Under the pieces are notes generated by a model. It did not search any database. It was not told the DNA's origin and saw only the letters and a list, made by a program, of their open reading frames with translations. From NCBI GenBank assembly GCA_033763555.1, contig JANRKK010000036.1, positions 124,001 through 188,000 of the forward strand: a stretch of DNA of 64,000 nucleotides, written 5' to 3'. A program made the position numbers and the translations under genes. Shown here one piece after another: positions 35,317-43,007 of the stretch (its first letter is position 1; every line of letters begins with the position of its first letter). The stretch is from JALYJG01 sp033763555. Lineage in GTDB: Bacteria; Pseudomonadota; Alphaproteobacteria; UBA9219.

Positions 35317-35809
35317 CCTGAGCCTCCTCGACAGCGGCCATCATCTTTTTCATGCCCCGATGCACCATGATTTTGACGTTCGAAGGACTGTGCCCTGTCT
35401 TTTGGCTGACTTCCTCGACGCTCATTTCCTGTAGCTTGATCATCTCGATCATTTCCGCCTGGGCCGGAGGGATGAGTTTAAGCAATGTTTTGACGTCGTG
35501 CTTGGCGCACTCGTCACGGTCATGCTCTTGCGAAGGAAACTCCTGATCCAGCTCCAACTCAACATATCTCAAAGTTTTGCGCATATGGTCAATCCAGCGA
35601 TGACGCGCAACAGCAGCTATCCATGGCCCAAAGGGATAGCTAGGGTCAAAGGTTTGTCGCTTCGCGTGTAATGTCATCAACGTATCCTGTACCAAGTCCT
35701 CGATGGCGTTACGGTGGATACGTTTTCCAAAATACGCCGCAAGCCATGGCCGAAGGTCGGTCAGCAGCAGACGGTAAGCGTTCTGGTCACCCTTGAGGGC
35801 GGCACGCAT
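35309..35809 (-). CDS. sigF: ECF sigma factor, SigF type
   Basis: An ECF sigma factor: region 2 (AYRLLLTDLRPWLAAYF, IEDLVQDTLMTLHAKR) and region 4 (LKLIPPAQAEMIEMIKLQEM, SVEEVSQKTGHSPSNVKIMV). ATG 35809 (166 residues) is chosen over ATG 35845 because an ECF-type promoter identical in form to that of the buf operon has its -10 at 35838-35833, inside the longer reading. Residue 1 then falls just before the usual region 2. It is followed by its NrsF anti-sigma gene. Confidence 0.88.
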   Translation of the reverse strand: MRAALKGDQNAYRLLLTDLRPWLAAYFGKRIHRNAIEDLVQDTLMTLHAKRQTFDPSYPFGPWIAAVARHRWIDHMRKTLRYVELELDQEFPSQEHDRDECAKHDVKTLLKLIPPAQAEMIEMIKLQEMSVEEVSQKTGHSPSNVKIMVHRGMKKMMAAVEEAQDD

Positions 35810-35832
35810 CCAATCGTCCCATCTATTGCTGT

Positions 35833-35859
35833 TATACGTCGTCATCGGCTCGCGGTTAC
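35833..35859 (-). promoter_or_regulatory. ECF-type promoter of sigF (GTAACC-N15-CGTATA)
   Basis: Read on the minus strand, GTAACC at 35859-35854 and CGTATA at 35838-35833 are 15 bp apart. This resembles the GTAACC -35 of Caulobacter SigF promoters and matches the divergent promoter at 35888-35914. Autoregulation of the sigma gene is the simplest reading. Confidence 0.7.
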
Positions 35860-35887
35860 ACCTCAGAAGAAAAATGTTCAGGCAGGT

Positions 35888-35914
35888 GTAACCAGACCGT
35901 TAAGGGGACGTATT
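35888..35914 (+). promoter_or_regulatory. ECF-type promoter of the buf operon (GTAACC-N15-CGTATT)
   Basis: GTAACC at 35888-35893 and CGTATT at 35909-35914, 15 bp apart, on the plus strand. It is the same layout as the sigF promoter 29 bp away on the other strand. It would give a leader of about 90 nt before bufA. Confidence 0.75.
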
Positions 35915-36013
35915 AACACCTTTGAACGCGCCCTAAAGGCATGTTTGTGGGAGATTTTAGCGAATATCCCGCTTTTTGTCCACGTAACAACCGCAATGGA
36001 AAGGAAATCAACC

Positions 36014-36274
36014 ATGCAACTCTCCAAATCCCTTATGACTGTCGCCGCTCTTGGTGCTTTTGTCGCTGGTGCCGCTCTTATGGCTCCCGATGCTCACGCC
36101 AAAGAAGGTTATGAAATGTGTGCTGGTATCGTCAAAGCTGGCCAGAACGACTGTAAAGGCAACGGCCATAGCTGTGCTGGTCAAGCTAAGAAAGATGGCG
36201 ACGCTAACGAGTTTGTGTACGTCCCGAACGGCACTTGCGACAAGATCGTCGGCGGTCACGTCGTTAAAATGTAA
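36014..36274 (+). CDS. bufA: Bufferin precursor BufA1 (DUF2282)
   Basis: An 86-residue exported peptide of the DUF2282 family. A signal peptide (SLMTVAALGAFVAGAALMAP, then DAHA) precedes a core with four cysteines: EMCAGIVKAG, NDCKGNGHSCAGQ, and GTCDKIVGGHV. In bufferins BufB and BufC convert such cysteines to thiooxazoles and the product chelates copper in the periplasm. AAGGAAA precedes the ATG. It lies behind a SigF-type promoter and is followed by bufB and bufC. Confidence 0.93.
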   Translation: MQLSKSLMTVAALGAFVAGAALMAPDAHAKEGYEMCAGIVKAGQNDCKGNGHSCAGQAKKDGDANEFVYVPNGTCDKIVGGHVVKM

Positions 36275-36300
36275 TCCACCAAAGTTCAGAGGTTCCCGCC

Positions 36301-37161
36301 ATGCAAAAACATACGCTTGAATTATCCGGAATCGGATTGCGTGCGCCGCATGTGCGGGAACTTTTGGATTCAAAAGCGAATGTCGGCTTTCTTGAAGCCC
36401 ATTCGGAAAATTACTTCGGCGGCGGGCAGCCCCGTAAAATTTTGAAACAGATTTCCGAGATTTACCGCGTCACGCTTCATGGCGTGGGGCTTTCTCTGGG
36501 CCGCGCCGATGGGCTGGATCAGAGTCATATCCGCCAGACCAAGGCGCTCGTGGACGAGCTTCATCCTGTTTTCGTCTCTGAGCATCTGACATGGAGCGGA
36601 TACTGCCACATTCATGTTCCAGACTTATTACCCGTTCCTTTTGTCAATGAGGCACTGGACGTATTCGCGGATCATGTGAATGAATTCCAGGATGCCATCG
36701 GTCAGCAGATATTGGTTGAGAATCCCTCCAACTATCTGGCCTTTGAAAAAATAGACTATACCGAGACGGAGTTTTTGAACGCGCTTGTTGAAAGAACAGG
36801 TTGCGGACTTTTACTCGATATCAACAATATCGCCGTCAGCGCGCATAACCTTGGTTACGATCCTGTCGCCTACATTGATGGTGTCAAGGCCGATGGACGC
36901 GTAAGGCAATTCCATCTGGCTGGATATCAGGTCAATGAATTGGAAAACGGCGAGCGCGTGTTTCTCGACACTCATGGCAGGCACGTTTATCCGGAGGTCT
37001 GGGAACTTTACGCCCATGCGCTGCGCAGGTTCGGGGATGTGCCGACGCTGATCGAATGGGATACGGACATTCCTGCGCTTGATATTCTAATCGCTGAAGC
37101 CGCCAAGGCTGACGATGTCCGCGCTCGCGTAAAAGGAGAACGCCATGACCGCGCTGCGTGA
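36301..37161 (+). CDS. bufB: Bufferin-maturing multinuclear iron oxidase BufB (DUF692)
   Basis: A 286-residue MNIO (DUF692) enzyme with the TIM-barrel iron ligands in EAHSENYFG, SEHLTWSG, VENPSNYL, DINNIAVSAHNLG, HLAGYQ, and DTHGRHVYPEVW, then IEWDTDIP. MNIOs oxidise cysteine in precursor peptides such as DUF2282. It starts 26 nt after bufA and overlaps bufC by 17 nt. Confidence 0.94.
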   Translation: MQKHTLELSGIGLRAPHVRELLDSKANVGFLEAHSENYFGGGQPRKILKQISEIYRVTLHGVGLSLGRADGLDQSHIRQTKALVDELHPVFVSEHLTWSGYCHIHVPDLLPVPFVNEALDVFADHVNEFQDAIGQQILVENPSNYLAFEKIDYTETEFLNALVERTGCGLLLDINNIAVSAHNLGYDPVAYIDGVKADGRVRQFHLAGYQVNELENGERVFLDTHGRHVYPEVWELYAHALRRFGDVPTLIEWDTDIPALDILIAEAAKADDVRARVKGERHDRAA

Positions 37162-37909
37162 CATTCAATCGGCACTTCTTCACGATATTTACTCAGGCGG
37201 GCGCGACAGCGTTGCTTATCTTGGCAAGGGATTTGCCGAACACCTGAACATCTACGGCAACAACACGCTCTTTGGCCTGACGGATATTCTGGCGAACGCT
37301 TATCCGGTCGTGAAGCGGATCGTCGGTGAGGAATTCTTCAAGACGGTCGCGCGGCACTATTTGACGGCGCATCCCCAGCCTTCCGGCAATCGCCATATGT
37401 TCGGCGGCGAACTATCGCGTTTCCTGAAAGGGTTTGAGCCTGCTTTATCCCTGCCGTACCTGCCCGATGTCGCCGCGCTGGAATGGGCGCACTTTCAGGC
37501 AAGTATCGCCGACGATGCTGAAACGCTGGATTTTAATATGTTGGCGTCGGCCACGGGGGGCGATCCCTCTTTCGTGCTTGGTCTGCATCCCAGCGTCCAT
37601 CTTGTCGCCCAAAACTACAATGCTCTCGATATTTGGCGAGAGCATCAAAACGAAGACCCTAGCACCATTCGTCTGATACCGAAGGAGCATACGCTTGTCA
37701 TCTGGCGCGCTGCCGATGATAGCGTTCTTATCCGGAAAGCATCTGCTTCTTTCGCAAAATTAATTCATAACTGTTTGGATGGCCTCTCCTTTGCCGAAGC
37801 TATGATGGCTGCGGGAGAAAGCGTTGCCGATATGACGGCACTTCAACAGGAATTTGCCGAAGCTGTCGCGCACGGAGTTTTCTCTGATAAGACGGAAGCA
37901 TTGCCATGA
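37145..37909 (+). CDS. bufC: Bufferin maturation partner BufC (DUF2063)
   Basis: A 254-residue DUF2063-type protein, the partner that binds the precursor peptide for the MNIO enzyme. It begins with the family pattern LRDIQSALLHDIYSG, with LNIYGNNTLFGLTDILANAY and a following VKRIVGEEFFKTVARHYL. The start lies within bufB (17-nt overlap) and the stop overlaps merT by 4 nt, so translation is coupled through the operon. Confidence 0.9.
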   Translation: MTALRDIQSALLHDIYSGGRDSVAYLGKGFAEHLNIYGNNTLFGLTDILANAYPVVKRIVGEEFFKTVARHYLTAHPQPSGNRHMFGGELSRFLKGFEPALSLPYLPDVAALEWAHFQASIADDAETLDFNMLASATGGDPSFVLGLHPSVHLVAQNYNALDIWREHQNEDPSTIRLIPKEHTLVIWRAADDSVLIRKASASFAKLIHNCLDGLSFAEAMMAAGESVADMTALQQEFAEAVAHGVFSDKTEALP

Positions 37910-38244
37910 AGCAAGAGCATACCCTTATTGCCGTTATTCTGAGCGGTATTGGCGCAAGCCTTTGTTGTGTTGCGCCGCTGGTGTTTGTGATGTTGGGTAT
38001 TGGAGGTGCGTGGGTCGGAGGCTTCACTGCCATGGAGCCTTACCGTCCTCTATTTGTCGCGCTAACGCTGATTTTTTTGGGAATGGGTTTTCTCAAACTT
38101 TATATTAGTCCGCGCACCTGCGAGGTGGGTAAACCGTGTTCCGATAACAAGGTTATCCAACGTCAACGTCTAATTTTCTGGCTGGTTGCCATCCCCGTGC
38201 TGGGGTTGATCTCATTTCCGTGGTTCGCACCACTTTTATACTAG
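37906..38244 (+). CDS. merT: MerT-like mercuric ion transporter
   Basis: A 112-residue inner-membrane protein with three hydrophobic segments. GIGASLCCVAPLVF carries the vicinal cysteine pair of the first MerT helix, and RTCEVGKPC carries the cytoplasmic loop pair. MerT passes Hg(II) inward to a reductase. It overlaps bufC by 4 nt and precedes merP by 10 nt. Mercury or another soft metal are both possible substrates in this context. Confidence 0.87.
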   Translation: MKQEHTLIAVILSGIGASLCCVAPLVFVMLGIGGAWVGGFTAMEPYRPLFVALTLIFLGMGFLKLYISPRTCEVGKPCSDNKVIQRQRLIFWLVAIPVLGLISFPWFAPLLY

Positions 38245-38254
38245 AGGAGAAAAA

Positions 38255-38557
38255 ATGAGAATATTTATCGCCCTATTTGCCTGCGTGATGGCGCTGTCCT
38301 CACCTCAAATGGCTGAGGCCGCTCAACGTAGCGTGACGCTCGACGTGCAGAAAATGACGTGCGCCGCATGCCCCATCACGGTCAAGAAGGCTCTGGAACA
38401 TGTAACAGGGGTTTCCAGGGTCGATGTCAACTTCGAGAAAAAAACGGCTCTCGTAGATTTTGATGACGCATTGTCTTCCGTTGCCGCCCTGACACAGGCG
38501 ACCGAAGATGCCGGTTATCCCTCAACCGTTAGAGAAAGTGCTGCTGGGTATGAATAA
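38255..38557 (+). CDS. merP: MerP-like periplasmic metal-binding protein
   Basis: A 100-residue protein with a signal peptide (FIALFACVMALSSPQMAEAA) and one HMA (ferredoxin-like) domain whose metal site is MTCAACPITVKKAL, the MerP type. AGGAG lies upstream. It normally hands Hg(II) to MerT. Its stop and the start of the next gene overlap by 8 nt. Confidence 0.88.
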   Translation: MRIFIALFACVMALSSPQMAEAAQRSVTLDVQKMTCAACPITVKKALEHVTGVSRVDVNFEKKTALVDFDDALSSVAALTQATEDAGYPSTVRESAAGYE

Positions 38558-38780
38558 AGACGCCATCAAATCCAAAATCACATGCCCGCAGTGCGGCGCG
38601 CAGAAAGAAGAAATCATGCCCGATAATGCATGCGTTCATTTTTATGAATGTACGCAATGTCATGCCCTTCTGAAACCAAAGAAAGGGGACTGTTGTGTTT
38701 TCTGCTCTTACGGGGATGTTCCATGTCCTCCCAGACAGCATGATTGTCAATGCCAACAAGGAAAGGAAAGCGATGAATGA
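38550..38780 (+). CDS. GDCCxxCSYG-motif small Cys-rich protein
   Basis: A 76-residue protein of a small family seen beside mercury and copper genes. It has two CxxC-type knuckles (CPQCGAQKEEI, CTQCHALLK) and the diagnostic GDCCVFCSYGDVPCPP, so it may bind metal or Fe-S, but no function is established that I know of. ATG 38550 overlaps the merP stop (ATGAATAA). Its TGA overlaps the next ATG by 4 nt. Confidence 0.82.
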   Translation: MNKDAIKSKITCPQCGAQKEEIMPDNACVHFYECTQCHALLKPKKGDCCVFCSYGDVPCPPRQHDCQCQQGKESDE

Positions 38781-39214
38781 TAAAATGCACATGCTCCTTT
38801 ATGGATAAATTCACCGCCAAATCCAACTGGTTTCAATCGGCAGCTCTTTTGGCAGCGCGGCTTTGGATCGCGAAGACATTTTTCATGTCCGGTCTGGTAA
38901 AGATAAAAAGCTGGGATTCAACCATTGCCCTGTTCACGGACGAATACAAAGTTCCCGTGCTTCCTCCAGAAATCGCGGCTTATATGGCGACCGCCGCCGA
39001 ACTATCTCTGCCCGTACTGCTGGTCTTGGGACTGATGACGCCGTTTGCCGCCCTCGGACTATTTGTCATGACGTTGGTTATTGAATTATTCGTCTACCCA
39101 GGCACGACAGATCATTATCACTGGATGTTACTCCTTGGCGTGCTCGTCACTCACGGCAGCGGAAAGCTGGGAGCTGATTTTTGGATTCTGAAACGTTTCA
39201 ACGCGAAGGCTTGA
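38777..39214 (+). CDS. DoxX-family membrane protein
   Basis: A 145-residue protein with four hydrophobic segments and the DoxX patterns AARLWIAKTFFMSGLVKIKSW and LFVYPGTTDHYHWM. DoxX proteins are common partners of bufferin (BufD) and mer loci. ATG 38777 overlaps the previous TGA; an ATG at 38801 is possible. Confidence 0.85.
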   Translation: MIKCTCSFMDKFTAKSNWFQSAALLAARLWIAKTFFMSGLVKIKSWDSTIALFTDEYKVPVLPPEIAAYMATAAELSLPVLLVLGLMTPFAALGLFVMTLVIELFVYPGTTDHYHWMLLLGVLVTHGSGKLGADFWILKRFNAKA

Positions 39215-39216
39215 TC

Positions 39217-39888
39217 ATGAAAAGTTTTACCATTGGTCGACGATTGACAAGCGAGTTCATCGGAACGGCGCTGCTTTTAGCCGTTGTCATTGGGTCTGGC
39301 ATCATGGGGGAAACCCTTGCGGGAGGAAACACGGCCATCGCTCTCCTCGCCAACACACTTGCCACGGGTGCTGCACTTGTTGTTCTCATTACCGTTTTCG
39401 GCCCTGTTTCCGGCGCACATTTTAATCCAGCCGTAACCTTAACATTTTTATTGAGGAAGGAATTCGATAAGAAGGATATCGCCCCTTATATTCTGGCTCA
39501 GATTTCTGGCGGCATTCTCGGCGTCTTTGTTGCGCATGTAATGTTCGCGGAGCCTGTTTTGCAAGTCTCCGCGAAGTTGCGTGGAGGAGCGGCATTAGGT
39601 TTCTCGGAGTTTATTGCCACCTTCGGCCTTATCGTCACGATCCTTGGCAGCGTTCGCTTCAAGCCAGACTCTGTTCCGCTTGCTGTCGGGCTTTACATCA
39701 CCTCGGCTTATTGGTTCACCGCATCGACTTCTTTTGCCAATCCTGCAGTTACGATTGCGCGCATGTTTTCGGACACGTTCGCGGGAATCGCCCCGTCCTC
39801 CGCGCCACTTTTTATCATATGCCAGCTAGCGGGTGCATTTGTCGGAGCCTGCGTTTTGGGATGGATGCTTAAAGAGAAGAATAAATGA
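39217..39888 (+). CDS. MIP-family channel (aquaporin-like, AqpS-type)
   Basis: A 223-residue channel with six hydrophobic segments and two NPA boxes: SGAHFNPAVTL and TSFANPAVTIAR. In ars loci AqpS-type channels export arsenite or methylarsenite, which suits the arsenic genes downstream. The start is 2 nt after the DoxX stop. Selectivity cannot be told without modelling. Confidence 0.88.
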   Translation: MKSFTIGRRLTSEFIGTALLLAVVIGSGIMGETLAGGNTAIALLANTLATGAALVVLITVFGPVSGAHFNPAVTLTFLLRKEFDKKDIAPYILAQISGGILGVFVAHVMFAEPVLQVSAKLRGGAALGFSEFIATFGLIVTILGSVRFKPDSVPLAVGLYITSAYWFTASTSFANPAVTIARMFSDTFAGIAPSSAPLFIICQLAGAFVGACVLGWMLKEKNK

Positions 39889-40577
39889 CTAAAAAAGCCA
39901 TCATCCGTTTTGTGCTTGTCCTGCTTCTCGTCGCCACCGCCATGGCGGCATGGCAACTGCACATCTCTGATTATTTGAACCTAGAGTTCATCCGTACTCA
40001 ACAGGCCGCCATCAAAAGCTATTATAGTGAGCATCCCTTTGTAACCGTGGGTCTGTTTTTCGTCACCTATGTCGCAGTAGCTGCGTTGTCCTTGCCTGGA
40101 GCCGCCGTTATGACGCTTTTAGGCGGGGTGCTGCTGGGATTCTGGCAAGGTTTGATAGCCGTATCTTTCGCCAGCACCATAGGAGCGACACTCGCTTTTC
40201 TTCTGGCGCGCTTTTTACTCAAGGACTGGATACAAGGCCATTATCAAAAGCAACTAACTACCCTCAACGAAGGCTTTAGGAAGGAAGGCGCGTTCTATCT
40301 TTTCGCCTTGCGTCTGATCCCCGTATTCCCGTTTTTCCTCGTCAATATCCTGACGGGGGTTATGCCGATCAAAACGCGCCACTTCTACGGGGCAAGCCAG
40401 CTTGGCATGTTGCCAGGCACGGCGGTTTATGTTTATGCGGGCACAGAGCTTGGAAAAATCCAGTCTCTCTCCGACATTGCATCGCCATCTCTTTTGGCGG
40501 CTTTTATTGTTTTGGGGTTGTTTCCCCTGATCGCTAAAAAAATCGTTGCGGCGTTACGCAGCCGGAGGAAAGCATGA
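39885..40577 (+). CDS. TVP38/TMEM64-family membrane protein
   Basis: A 230-residue polytopic protein of the SNARE-associated/DedA-like class. The family box reads ALSLPGAAVMTLLGGVLLGF, then ATLAFLLARFLLKDWIQ and LRLIPVFPFFLVNILTGV. Start and stop overlap their neighbours by 4 nt. TVP38 proteins are often adjacent to, or fused with, the MerA-like reductase that follows. Confidence 0.88.
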   Translation: MTKKAIIRFVLVLLLVATAMAAWQLHISDYLNLEFIRTQQAAIKSYYSEHPFVTVGLFFVTYVAVAALSLPGAAVMTLLGGVLLGFWQGLIAVSFASTIGATLAFLLARFLLKDWIQGHYQKQLTTLNEGFRKEGAFYLFALRLIPVFPFFLVNILTGVMPIKTRHFYGASQLGMLPGTAVYVYAGTELGKIQSLSDIASPSLLAAFIVLGLFPLIAKKIVAALRSRRKA

Positions 40578-42013
40578 GCAAATACAACTACAATGTGATT
40601 GTCATCGGAGGAGGCTCCGCAGGGCTGGTTTCGTCTTATATCGCCGCCGCATTGAAGGCGAAGGTCGCCCTGATTGAAAAGCACAAAATGGGCGGCGATT
40701 GCCTGAATACAGGCTGTGTGCCGAGCAAGGCGTTGCTCCGGTCGGCCAAAATGTTGTCCTACGCCCGCAGAGCCGAGGAATTCGGGTTCAATAAGGCGAC
40801 TGTAGATTTTGACTTCGCTAAGGTGATGGAGCGCATCCAAGGCGTCATTGCGGCCATTGCGCCCCATGATTCCATAGAGCGATACACGCAACTTGGTGTT
40901 GATTGTATCGAAGGTGCGGCCAAGATCGTGGCTCCCCGCCGTGTCGAGGTGAATGGCAAGACGCTGACCGCACGAAGCATCATCGTGTCGACGGGCGCAC
41001 GGCCAATGATTCCGCCAATCCCAGGTCTCGACCAAATCGACTATCTGACAAGCGACACGGTCTGGAATCTACGAGAACGTCCCAGGCGGCTGCTTGTTTT
41101 AGGCGGCGGGCCGATTGGTGCTGAAATGGCGCAGGCTTTCTCACGGCTGGGGTCGGAGGTGACCATCGTTGAAATGGCTCCGCATCTGCTGGTGCGAGAG
41201 GATGCCGAGGTTATCGAACTTGTCACCCATAGATTTCAGGTGGAAGGAATAAAGGTTTTAACAGGTCATAAAGCCAGATCTTTCAGAACAGAAGCAGGGC
41301 AAAAAATCCTGACCTGCGAACATAATGGTGGCGACGTCGATGTTGTCTTCGATCAGGTTATCGTCGCTCTGGGGCGGCAGGCGAATGTGTCTGGCTTCGG
41401 CCTTGAGGATCTTGGCGTAAAACTCTCCCCTCGGAAAACCGTAGATGCCGATGCTTTCCTTGAAACGAATATCCCTGGTATTTACGTTTGCGGCGATGTC
41501 ACAGGGCCATATCAGTTTACCCATACGGCGGCGCATCAGGCATGGTACGCCAGTGTGAACGCGCTTTTTGCGCCCTTCAGGCGGTTCAAGGTCGATTACC
41601 GTGTCATTCCATGGACGACGTTTACCGATCCCGAAGTGGCGCGGGTTGGCCTCAACGAAAAAGAGGCCAAAGAGAAAAACATTCCCTATGAAGTCACGAC
41701 CTACGGCATTGACGACCTGGATCGCGCCATCGCCGACAGCGAAGCGCATGGGTTCGTCAAAGTCCTGACGGTGCCAGGAAAAGACAAGATTCTTGGCGTG
41801 ACGATCGTCGGCACGCATGCGGGCGATATTATCCCCGAATTCATTCTGGCTATGAAGCATGGTCTGGGGTTGAATAAAATACTCGGCACGATCCACATCT
41901 ACCCGACGCTCGGAGAGGCCAACAAATATGCGGCTGGCGTTTGGCGTAAGGCGCATGTGCCGAAACTCGGATTAAAGATCGTTGAAAAATTCCATGCATG
42001 GAGAAGAACATAA
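40574..42013 (+). CDS. MerA-like pyridine nucleotide-disulfide oxidoreductase
   Basis: A 479-residue flavoprotein: FAD motif VIVIGGGSAGLVSSY, redox pair GGDCLNTGCVPSK, NAD motif LVLGGGPIGAEMAQAF, and the C-terminal HIYPTLGEANKYAAG. Unlike true MerA it has no N-terminal HMA domain and no C-terminal vicinal cysteines (it ends HAWRRT), so Hg(II) reduction is not assured; a thiol or quinone-type disulfide reductase is possible. It overlaps the TVP38 gene by 4 nt. Confidence 0.9.
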   Translation: MSKYNYNVIVIGGGSAGLVSSYIAAALKAKVALIEKHKMGGDCLNTGCVPSKALLRSAKMLSYARRAEEFGFNKATVDFDFAKVMERIQGVIAAIAPHDSIERYTQLGVDCIEGAAKIVAPRRVEVNGKTLTARSIIVSTGARPMIPPIPGLDQIDYLTSDTVWNLRERPRRLLVLGGGPIGAEMAQAFSRLGSEVTIVEMAPHLLVREDAEVIELVTHRFQVEGIKVLTGHKARSFRTEAGQKILTCEHNGGDVDVVFDQVIVALGRQANVSGFGLEDLGVKLSPRKTVDADAFLETNIPGIYVCGDVTGPYQFTHTAAHQAWYASVNALFAPFRRFKVDYRVIPWTTFTDPEVARVGLNEKEAKEKNIPYEVTTYGIDDLDRAIADSEAHGFVKVLTVPGKDKILGVTIVGTHAGDIIPEFILAMKHGLGLNKILGTIHIYPTLGEANKYAAGVWRKAHVPKLGLKIVEKFHAWRRT

Positions 42014-42014
42014 A

Positions 42015-43007
42015 ATGGACGGGAGCCTTTGCAGAGTAAATCGATTTGATGAAACGCTTTCGCGCCGTGGGCTAAAGGTTAAGCGCGAGGTTATAATGAC
42101 GCTACAGGTCAATATCGGTAAAAGGTGCAATCAGGCGTGCCACCATTGCCATGTCGAGTCTGGCCCCAACCGCACCGAAAATATGGAACAATCCACCGTA
42201 GATAGGATTCTTGAGCTTTTGCAAGGCGCGCCTGATATCGCGCTTGTCGACGTCACGGGCGGTGCACCCGAACTCAACCCGCATTTTCGCACTTTCGTCA
42301 CGCATATCCGTGCCATGGGCAAGGACGTTATTGATCGTTGTAATCTCACGGTTCTTTTTGAAAAGGGACAAGAAGATACGGCGGAATTTCTGGCCGAACA
42401 AAAGGTGCAGATCGTCGCTTCCTTGCCATGCTATCTGGAAGACAACGTCAATGCCCAGCGCGGTAAAGGTGTGTTTGGTAAAAGCATCGCCGCGCTCGAA
42501 AAGCTCAATGCTTTGGGATACGGAAAGTCAGATAGCGGGTTGGTCTTGAACCTTGTCTATAACCCCATCGGCACGCATTTGCCACCGGAACAGAAAAAGC
42601 TAGAGTCCGCCTATAAGGAGCATTTGCACAAGAATTTTGGTCTTGTGTTCAACAGTCTTTTCACGATTACGAATATGCCGATCAAGCGTTTCGCGCATAT
42701 GCTGGAGCGCGATGGTCTGGCCGAGCAGTATATGCAGCTCCTGATCGACAACTTTAATGTGCAGGCCGCACAGGAAGTGATGTGCAAACAGCTTGTCTCC
42801 ATCAGCTGGGACGGAAAGCTCTATGATTGCGATTTCAACCAGATGCTGGAAATCCCCCTGAATTATAAGCCAAGAACGATTTGGGATATTCCGTCCTTTT
42901 CGTCACTTGATCAGGGCATCGCCTTTGCCGACCATTGCTTTGGGTGTACGGCGGGCGCAGGCAGTTCTTGCACAGGAGCATTATTAACAACAGGAGAAAG
43001 AACATGA
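42015..43007 (+). CDS. arsS: Arsenosugar radical SAM enzyme ArsS
   Basis: A 330-residue radical SAM protein. The cluster motif RCNQACHHCHV (CxxxCxxC) is followed by SGPNRT, and the C-terminal half has further cysteines (YDCDFNQML, DHCFGCTAGAGSSC) for auxiliary clusters. ArsS transfers the 5'-deoxyadenosyl group to dimethylarsinous acid, the first committed arsenosugar step. ATG 42015 has GGAGAAG upstream and starts 2 nt after the flavoprotein stop. Its TGA overlaps arsM by 4 nt. Confidence 0.93.
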   Translation: MDGSLCRVNRFDETLSRRGLKVKREVIMTLQVNIGKRCNQACHHCHVESGPNRTENMEQSTVDRILELLQGAPDIALVDVTGGAPELNPHFRTFVTHIRAMGKDVIDRCNLTVLFEKGQEDTAEFLAEQKVQIVASLPCYLEDNVNAQRGKGVFGKSIAALEKLNALGYGKSDSGLVLNLVYNPIGTHLPPEQKKLESAYKEHLHKNFGLVFNSLFTITNMPIKRFAHMLERDGLAEQYMQLLIDNFNVQAAQEVMCKQLVSISWDGKLYDCDFNQMLEIPLNYKPRTIWDIPSFSSLDQGIAFADHCFGCTAGAGSSCTGALLTTGERT

